A program made the position numbers and the translations under genes. From Bacillota bacterium (GTDB lineage Bacteria > Bacillota > Clostridia > Christensenellales > Aristaeellaceae), in contig JAEWVC010000003.1 in the NCBI GenBank assembly GCA_023459275.1, forward strand, positions 1 through 27,159: DNA of 27,159 nt. Reading direction: 5' to 3'. Position 1 is the stretch's first letter, and every line of letters begins with the position of its first letter. Positions 21,903 through 27,159 of this stretch are shown piece after piece. The notes under the pieces were generated by a model. It saw nothing but the letters and a program-made list of their open reading frames with translations, did no database searches and had not been told where the DNA came from.

Positions 21903-23066
21903 ATGGGCATGGTCAGGCTGGGAATTATCGGCATCGGCAATATTGGTTCGGCTCACTGTATGCGTATCCTTCATGGAGAAACACCGGAAATCGCGCTGAC
22001 TGCTGTGGCTGACAGGTCCCCTTCCCGGAGGGAGTGGGCCAAAGAAAATCTGCCCGGGAATACACAAATTTTCGCCGAGGGCGCTGACTTGATCAAAAGC
22101 GGTGCCTGCGATGCGGTGGTCATCGCCACGCCCCATTACCAGCACCCGGTGCTGGCTGTCGCCGCGTTTCAAAACGGGCTGCATGTGCTGTGCGAAAAAC
22201 CCGCGGGTGTTTATACCCTGCAAGTGCGGGAAATGATTGCGGAGGCGGACAGGCATCCCGGTTTGACCTTTGCCATGATGTTCAACCAGCGCACCAATTG
22301 CCTGTACAGGAAGATGCACGAGCTGATCCATAGCGGGCAGCTTGGCACCTTGAAGCGCGTCTCCTGGCTGATCACCGATTGGTACAGGACGCAGTTCTAT
22401 TATGATTCCGGGGCCTGGCGCGCCACCTGGGCGGGCGAAGGCGGCGGCGTGCTGCTTAACCAATGCCCCCACCAATTGGATCTTTTGCAATGGCTGTGCG
22501 GCATGCCGGAAAGCGTGACCGCGTTCTGCCTGGAAGGCAAGTGGCACGACATTGAGGTGGAGGACGATGTGACCGCTTATCTGGCCTATCCAAACGGCGC
22601 CACAGGCGTGTTCGTGACCACCACCGGAGATGCGCCGGGCACCAACCGCCTGGAGATCACGGGCACGCTTGGGAAACTTGTGTGCGAGAATGACACGCTT
22701 ACATTTGACAAACTGGAAGTGGACGAGCGGGAATGGTGCGCCACCTCGAACCTGGGCTTTGCCAAGCCTCCTGTTAAGCGCGTTCCCCTGGTAATGGATG
22801 GGGATAACCCGCAGCATGCAGGCATCTTGAATTCCTTTGCGTCAAATATTTTGTACGGTACCCCGCTTTTGGCTGACGGGCGGGAAGGGCTGAACGGATT
22901 GATGCTCTCCAATGCCATGCATTTATCCGGATGGCTCAATCAAACCGTAGTCTTGCCCCTGGATGAAAAACGCTTCCTGCAGGAACTAAACAAACGCCGG
23001 GCTGCATCCCGACACAAAACGGGCGAGAGTGTTACAGAGGATGTAAAGGGCACTTACGGCGTATGA
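21903..23066 (+). CDS. Gfo/Idh/MocA-family NAD(P)-dependent oxidoreductase
   Basis: A 387-residue dehydrogenase. The N-terminal Rossmann domain has GIIGIGNIGSAHCMRIL for the dinucleotide, DAVVIATPHYQH, and the family motif CEKPAGV near residue 99. The C-terminal domain includes GEGGGVLLNQCPHQLDLLQW, where the histidine of PHQLD is the usual catalytic-type residue. The family oxidises or reduces hydroxyl groups on sugars, inositols and glycosides. It begins 1 nt after the stop of the TIM-barrel gene, so the two are coupled; ATG 21909 is an alternative start. It lies upstream of the importer genes in the same direction. Confidence 0.94.
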   Translation: MGMVRLGIIGIGNIGSAHCMRILHGETPEIALTAVADRSPSRREWAKENLPGNTQIFAEGADLIKSGACDAVVIATPHYQHPVLAVAAFQNGLHVLCEKPAGVYTLQVREMIAEADRHPGLTFAMMFNQRTNCLYRKMHELIHSGQLGTLKRVSWLITDWYRTQFYYDSGAWRATWAGEGGGVLLNQCPHQLDLLQWLCGMPESVTAFCLEGKWHDIEVEDDVTAYLAYPNGATGVFVTTTGDAPGTNRLEITGTLGKLVCENDTLTFDKLEVDEREWCATSNLGFAKPPVKRVPLVMDGDNPQHAGILNSFASNILYGTPLLADGREGLNGLMLSNAMHLSGWLNQTVVLPLDEKRFLQELNKRRAASRHKTGESVTEDVKGTYGV

Positions 23067-23123
23067 CAGGCATCTTTGATGCTGTCGATAAACCTGCAAA
23101 ATGAATCCGGTGATTCAAGTTAC

Positions 23124-23148
23124 GGAAAGGAGGAACCGATCATTTGTG
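23124..23148 (+). promoter_or_regulatory. Orphan ribosome site and possible leader mini-ORF upstream of the binding-protein gene
   Basis: GGAAAGGAGG (23124-23133) is the best ribosome-binding match in the 141-bp gap, yet it is about 75 bp from the next gene. Downstream are a TTG (23144, 6 codons) and a GTG (23146, 10 codons), both ending before the real ribosome site of the binding-protein gene. It may be a leader peptide or a chance match. Confidence 0.3.
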
Positions 23149-23207
23149 GAGTTCCGGTGCTTAAGAGAACAACCTTAACAAAAAAATGAAAAGGAGTATG
23201 AACAGAC

Positions 23208-24788
23208 ATGAAAAAATTGCTTTGCCTGCTTCTCTCGGCGCTCATGACCATTTCCTTTGTCTCCGCTTTGGCGGATGATTTTACGTACCCAATGGACGGC
23301 AGCGTCACCCTGACCTGGTTTGCTTCCGAAGGTTTCGGCGGGATCAACGACGCCTATGCCAGCCCTGAAGATTCCCCCTTCCACAAGGGGCTTAGCGAAA
23401 TGACCGGCGTGAACATCGAATGGTCTGTCCCCACCGCCGGCACCGACGCCCGCCAGGCGCTGAACCTGGTCATGGCCGGCACAACACTGCCGGATATTAT
23501 TTTCGGTCAGCTGATGACCGACGCGGCCCGCTACATTGAGGAAGGCGCGATTCTCGATCTGACGCCTTACATGGAAAAGTGGGCGCCGAACTATTACGCG
23601 TTCCTAAAGAGCAATCCCGCCTATGACAAGGCGATGAAGACGGATGCCGGACAGTATTACGGTTTCGGCTTCTTCCGCGAGGACGGCGGCTGGAACGACA
23701 CATATGAAGGCCCGGTCATCCGCCAGGATTGGCTGGACGAGTGCGGCCTCACCGCTCCCAAAACTATTTCGGACTGGGACAATGTCATCAAGGTTTTCCA
23801 CGACAAGTATGGCGCCACCTTCTCCTTTGCCTGGGATCCCCGCTTCCGTGACAGCGGCATCGCCGGTGCCTTCGGCGCCCACGGCATGGCGGGCCAGGCG
23901 GGCAGCGGCTACCGCTACTATATCGATGACAACGGCAAAGTGCAGTTCGACATGGCGCAGGAGAACTGGCTGAACTACATGCTCAAGCTCAACGAGTGGT
24001 GGGCTGCGGGCCTGATTGACCAGGATGTTTTCACCACCAAGGATACCGAAGCCAAAACAAAGGCTTTGAACGGCGTCATGGGCATTTCCTACACCTCCAT
24101 GGGCCAGATGTCCAACTGGCGTAAGGAAGCCGATCAAGCCGGCAACGGCGCCAACTGGGTGGGTCTGCAATATCCCACTGCCGATGACGGTTCCATCAGC
24201 ATGGTATTTGGCGGCCAGGGCATTGGCTCCGTCGTCTCCGTCATCTCCGGCGACTGCCCGGAAGACAAGATCGAAACCGCCATGCGCGTGCTTGACTATG
24301 CCTATTCCCCCGAGGGCAACCTCTACTGGAACTTCGGCAAGCAGGGTGTTTCCTGGGACTACGATGCCAATGGCGAGCCCGCCTATCTCCCCCTTGTAAC
24401 CGAGGATCCGGATGGGCTCAACGACGCCATTTCCAAGTACGGCGGCTCCACCTGGAGCGGAAGCTGCATCCAGGCGACCAAGCTTCTGTATATGAAGAAT
24501 ACTGCCGAATCTGTTGCCGCCAACGACCTGTGGTTCTACCCCAATGAGGCAATTGCCGGCAAGGGCAAGATGCCTGCGGGCGTAACCCTGACTGCAGATG
24601 AAAGCGATGAATTGATCAATATCGAAGCCTCCCTGGGCACCTATGTACCGGAAATGTCCGCCAAGTTCATCACCGGTGAAGCCACAAAGGCCGACTGGGA
24701 CAGCTATCTGAAGGAACTGGACAAAATGGGTCTGCAGCGCGCGCTGGAGATCCGCCAGGCTTCGTATGACCGCTTCATGGCCCGCTGA
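23208..24788 (+). CDS. Carbohydrate ABC transporter binding protein, LplA type
   Basis: A 526-residue family 1 extracellular solute-binding protein of the LplA-like group, which partners LplB/LplC-type permeases for oligosaccharides. The signal peptide is MKKLLCLLLSALMTISFVSA with cleavage likely after ALA (ALA-DD). The only cysteine in it, C6, is before the hydrophobic core, so no lipobox exists. Typical stretches are QALNLVMAGTTLPDIIFGQL, AILDLTPYMEKWAPNY, YGFGFFREDGGWN and VIRQDWLDECGLTAPKTISD. The ribosome site is AAAAGGAG 11 nt before the ATG. Downstream is a strong stem-loop without T run, then the permease genes. A family 1 protein of this size generally binds large glycans or glycosides. 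Confidence 0.93.
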   Translation: MKKLLCLLLSALMTISFVSALADDFTYPMDGSVTLTWFASEGFGGINDAYASPEDSPFHKGLSEMTGVNIEWSVPTAGTDARQALNLVMAGTTLPDIIFGQLMTDAARYIEEGAILDLTPYMEKWAPNYYAFLKSNPAYDKAMKTDAGQYYGFGFFREDGGWNDTYEGPVIRQDWLDECGLTAPKTISDWDNVIKVFHDKYGATFSFAWDPRFRDSGIAGAFGAHGMAGQAGSGYRYYIDDNGKVQFDMAQENWLNYMLKLNEWWAAGLIDQDVFTTKDTEAKTKALNGVMGISYTSMGQMSNWRKEADQAGNGANWVGLQYPTADDGSISMVFGGQGIGSVVSVISGDCPEDKIETAMRVLDYAYSPEGNLYWNFGKQGVSWDYDANGEPAYLPLVTEDPDGLNDAISKYGGSTWSGSCIQATKLLYMKNTAESVAANDLWFYPNEAIAGKGKMPAGVTLTADESDELINIEASLGTYVPEMSAKFITGEATKADWDSYLKELDKMGLQRALEIRQASYDRFMAR

Positions 24789-24826
24789 TTTCGCGCGGGA
24801 ACCCTGACAGCCCGCTGCAAAGGGAC

Positions 24827-24855
24827 GGGGATCGCCTCGATCTGAGGCGATCCCC
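24827..24855 (+). promoter_or_regulatory. Intercistronic hairpin after the binding-protein gene
   Basis: A perfect 12-bp stem GGGGATCGCCTC/GAGGCGATCCCC with a 5-nt loop lies 38 bp after the binding-protein stop. Only CCATTT follows, so it is a poor terminator. It probably protects the upstream mRNA end or lowers read-through into the permease genes. Confidence 0.7.
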
Positions 24856-24883
24856 CATTTCGATACTGTAAACGGAAGGAACG

Positions 24884-25843
24884 ATGTATATGGCGAAGGC
24901 TCCCGCATTCGCAGTACAGCCGGCGCACAAGCGCGGCTTTTTGCACAGGCTCACCAGGGATTTCAAACTGAACAAGTACAAGTATCTTTTGCTCATACCG
25001 GTGTTTATCATATTGGTGCTGTTTGCATACAAGCCCATGTACGGCCTGATCATCGCATTTAAAAATTTCAGGCCCCGGTTGGGAATCGCTGGAAGCAAAT
25101 GGGTCGGACTGCAGAATTTCAAAAACTTTTTCGGAGACGTATATTTCGGGCGTCTGTTGCGCAACACGCTCTCCATCAGCCTGCTCAATATACTCTTTGG
25201 GTTCCCGCTGCCCATCATCCTGGCGCTGCTGCTCAACGAGGTGCGCCGGAGCGGTTTTAAGCGCACGGTACAGACCGTTACGTATATGCCATACTTTGTA
25301 TCCATGGTGGTCACCTGCGCGCTTGTGCGCGTATATTGCCAAACCAACGGCATCTTTTCCGATGTCCTTGTGTCCCTGGGCGGAGTACGGCAAAACCTGC
25401 TTGCCAACCCGCAGTATTTTTATCCCATCTATATTATCTCCGACCTGTGGCAATTTGTCGGATGGAATTCCATCATCTATCTGGCCGCGCTATCAAGCAT
25501 TGACCAGGAGCAGTACGAGGCCGCACGCATCGATGGGGCGGGCCGCTTCAAGCAGGTGCTGCACATCACCCTGCCCGGCTTGATGCCGACAATTACAGTG
25601 CTGTTTATCCTGCGCATGGGCAGTGTGCTCAACGTAGGGTTTGAAAAGGTCCTGCTTTTATATTCTGAAACAACCTATGAAGTGGCGGATGTCATCTCCA
25701 CCTATGTGTACAGGCGCGGCATCCTGCAGGCGGATTACAGCTACGCCACCGCCGTAGGCCTGTTCAATTCGGTTGTCAATGTGGCGTTTCTGGTGGCGGC
25801 CAACATGATCATCAAAAAACATAGCGACTCGGCGCTGTTTTAA
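24884..25843 (+). CDS. Carbohydrate ABC transporter permease, LplB type
   Basis: A 319-residue binding-protein-dependent permease with six membrane segments after a polar N-terminus. It starts near YKYLLLIPVFIILVLFAYKP and has the cytoplasmic EAA loop as EAARIDGAGRFKQVLHITLP at about residue 211. KPMYGLIIAFKNFRP and IIYLAALSSIDQEQYEAA are typical of the LplB/YteP group. The first ATG (24884) has GGAAGGA 3-4 nt before it; ATG 24890 is better spaced and is a fair alternative. It forms a heterodimer with the next permease. No ATPase gene is present, as is usual for this transporter group, so a shared MsmX-type ATPase elsewhere must power it. Confidence 0.94.
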   Translation: MYMAKAPAFAVQPAHKRGFLHRLTRDFKLNKYKYLLLIPVFIILVLFAYKPMYGLIIAFKNFRPRLGIAGSKWVGLQNFKNFFGDVYFGRLLRNTLSISLLNILFGFPLPIILALLLNEVRRSGFKRTVQTVTYMPYFVSMVVTCALVRVYCQTNGIFSDVLVSLGGVRQNLLANPQYFYPIYIISDLWQFVGWNSIIYLAALSSIDQEQYEAARIDGAGRFKQVLHITLPGLMPTITVLFILRMGSVLNVGFEKVLLLYSETTYEVADVISTYVYRRGILQADYSYATAVGLFNSVVNVAFLVAANMIIKKHSDSALF

Positions 25844-25856
25844 AGGAGGGTAGAAC

Positions 25857-26756
25857 ATGGCAAAACATAAAAGCGCGCTTCAATATGGCACATTAGGCGA
25901 AAAGATGTTCAGCATCTTCAACGCCCTGTTTCTGATCCTGCTCTGCTTTGTTACGGCGTACCCGGTTTATTATGTGTTCTGCGCATCCTTGAGCGAAAAC
26001 GTCAAGCTGCTGCAGAATCCCGGTTTTATGCTCCACCCGCTGGGCTGGAATCCCTCTGCGTACCGTCTGGCTTTCACCCATCCCCTTTTGGCCAGCGGCT
26101 ACAAAAATATCTTGTTCATCATGGCCGTGTCTCTTCCGCTGAACATTCTGCTTACGCTGTTTTGCGGGTATTTTCTGGCCGGTAAAAACATCATGTTCAA
26201 AAAGCCGCTCATGGCACTGATTATGCTGACCATGTTTTTTAACGGCGGCATGGTCCCGAATTTATTGAATATTCAATCCCTCAACCTGTATAACAGCCTC
26301 TGGGCGCTGATCCTGCCGGGCTCTATCAGCATATACAATTCAATTATCTGCAAAACCGCCATTGAGGCCGTCCCCGACAGCTTGTCGGAATCGGCCTATA
26401 TCGACGGGGCCAGCGACCTGCGGGTGCTTTTCCAAATCGTGCTGCCCTTGATCATGCCCACCATCGCGGTGCTGCTTCTGTATTATGGCGTCGCCCATTG
26501 GAACAGCTGGTTTTCCGCTTCCATCTATATCAGGGACAACGCCAACCTGCCTATACAAAATGTACTGCGCAGCGTGCTGATTGCCAATTCCAACATTCTC
26601 AACTCCGCCGTGTCCGAGGAGGACCGCATCAACGAGTTTGCGGAAACCATCAAGTATGCAGCCATCGTCATCTCCACGGTGCCTGTTTTGCTGATCTATC
26701 CCTTTGTGCAGAAGTATTTTGTCAAAGGCGTCATGATCGGCGCCGTCAAGGGGTAA
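25857..26756 (+). CDS. Carbohydrate ABC transporter permease, LplC type
   Basis: A 299-residue permease, the second half of the importer. Six membrane segments are present: one near residue 17, and others near 80, 115, 140, 205 and 265. The EAA loop is ESAYIDGASDLRVLFQIVLP at about residue 180. Typical LplC/YtcP text includes FVTAYPVYYVFCASLSENVK and LMLTMFFNGGMVPN. It starts 13 nt after the LplB-type gene behind AAAGGAGGG and ends the operon, with a strong hairpin about 30 bp downstream. Confidence 0.94.
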   Translation: MAKHKSALQYGTLGEKMFSIFNALFLILLCFVTAYPVYYVFCASLSENVKLLQNPGFMLHPLGWNPSAYRLAFTHPLLASGYKNILFIMAVSLPLNILLTLFCGYFLAGKNIMFKKPLMALIMLTMFFNGGMVPNLLNIQSLNLYNSLWALILPGSISIYNSIICKTAIEAVPDSLSESAYIDGASDLRVLFQIVLPLIMPTIAVLLLYYGVAHWNSWFSASIYIRDNANLPIQNVLRSVLIANSNILNSAVSEEDRINEFAETIKYAAIVISTVPVLLIYPFVQKYFVKGVMIGAVKG

Positions 26757-26784
26757 TGGAGGAAACGGGAGACGGGAAATATTT

Positions 26785-26822
26785 GCGGGGAGGGGGATTT
26801 TTAAAAAAATCTCCCTCCCCGC
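26785..26822 (+). terminator. Hairpin after the carbohydrate operon
   Basis: An 18-bp stem from GCGGGGAGGGGGATTTTT to its complement, with one G-U pair, in which A and T runs form the top of the stem. No T run follows. It is placed 28 bp after the last permease gene and is the only terminator-like structure there. Confidence 0.55.
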
Positions 26823-26899
26823 GCCCTACCCCAAAAACTTTATAAGGGGAAGGAAAAGGGATGGGTTAAGATATCATGTCTGCCGCAGGGAGGCATTGG

Positions 26900-27159
26900 A
26901 CACCAACCGTCTGTCACAATGTTGCGTTTATAGCAAGCAATAGTAAATAGTCCCAAATGAAGATTTTCAGAGGGAGGCCGGCGAAACAAGCACTGCGAAT
27001 GGCGCTAAAGCCTGGCCGCCCCCTGTGGGGGCAATAGGGCAGGTGGAAGCGGGAAGCGAAAAGGAGGGCCGGAAGCGGCAGCGCACCAGGCCGACTATTG
27101 AGCTTCTGGGATGTGAGCAGTGCGACGATTGAGCCAGATGGAGCCGGAGGGGGCGCTTT
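26900..27159. repeat. Candidate dispersed repeat or non-coding element (open at window edge)
   Basis: The final 260 bases are purine-rich on the plus strand and contain internal similarity: GCCGACTATTGAGC and GCGACGATTGAGCC, and two AGCGGGAAGCG/GGAAGCGGCAG-like units. On the minus strand a frame stays open for 81 codons from the window edge to TGA at 26914. It includes LNSRPGALPLPALLF and FHLPYCPHRGRPGF, a low-complexity text of the kind seen in spurious ORFs over interspersed repeats. No start, ribosome site or domain is seen. The rest of the 403-base gap after the operon holds only the hairpin at 26785-26822. Confidence 0.35.

Noticed and set aside
21777..22817. Open frame of 346 codons antisense to the Gfo/Idh/MocA gene
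   Set aside because: It is a shadow frame; the plus-strand gene has clear Rossmann and EKP motifs.
23604..24908. Open frame of 434 codons antisense to the LplA-type gene
   Set aside because: It is glycine- and valine-rich complement text without start signals; the sense gene is certain.
26757..27159. CRISPR array or tRNA at the right end
   Set aside because: The internal similarities are not regularly spaced and no cloverleaf could be drawn.

Overview
The window looks like a chromosomal segment from an anaerobic, endospore-forming, fairly GC-rich member of the Clostridia (Bacillota). Four things support this: spore maturation genes spmA-spmB, an AbrB-type transition regulator, a T-box riboswitch in front of metG, and a pyruvate formate-lyase locus beside an FNR-like regulator with clustered N-terminal cysteines. 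By eye the base composition is about 55-60% GC. The genus cannot be named from the sequence alone. No rRNA, tRNA, CRISPR array, integrase or transposase is visible.

Left part (1-6190): the minus strand carries spmA-spmB and then the start of metG behind its own promoter and a methionine-specific T-box leader. An abrB-like gene diverges from spmA. A Crp/Fnr regulator diverges from pflB-pflA, and a TGTGA-N6-TCAC palindrome sits where a class II activator would bind upstream of pflB.

Middle part (6190-15995): a minus-strand block holds a three-gene ABC-2 exporter (ATPase plus two permeases). It is followed by an ECF sigma factor translationally coupled to a single-pass membrane protein with two PepSY-like extracytoplasmic domains, probably its anti-sigma. 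After a gap with an orphan promoter and a possible small RNA comes a minus-strand tandem-domain PPK2 phosphotransferase. Diverging from it is a complete tripartite tricarboxylate transporter operon (tctC-tctB-tctA).

Right part (16000-26760): a NusG/LoaP-like C-terminal remnant lies upstream of an MMPL/RND exporter and a small GlsB/YeaQ-type membrane protein. On the minus strand follow an arginine-deiminase-like gene broken by an in-frame TAG, a DUF1801 gene and an AraC regulator. AraC diverges from a carbohydrate operon made of a TIM-barrel isomerase/epimerase, a Gfo/Idh/MocA dehydrogenase, an LplA-type binding protein and two LplB/LplC-type permeases. The operon has no ATPase of its own. Direct repeats 21 bp apart in the araC/operon intergenic region look like AraC sites.

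The last 400 bases contain a strong hairpin and then a purine-rich, probably non-coding stretch that resembles a dispersed repeat. Recurring themes are binding proteins without a lipobox cysteine, strong stem-loops without a U-tract directly after both binding-protein genes, and inverted repeats inside promoter spacers. No obviously new multi-gene defence or mobile system was found. The best candidates for novelty are the sigma/PepSY module, the orphan small-RNA locus, the sugar-modifying operon and the right-end repeat.
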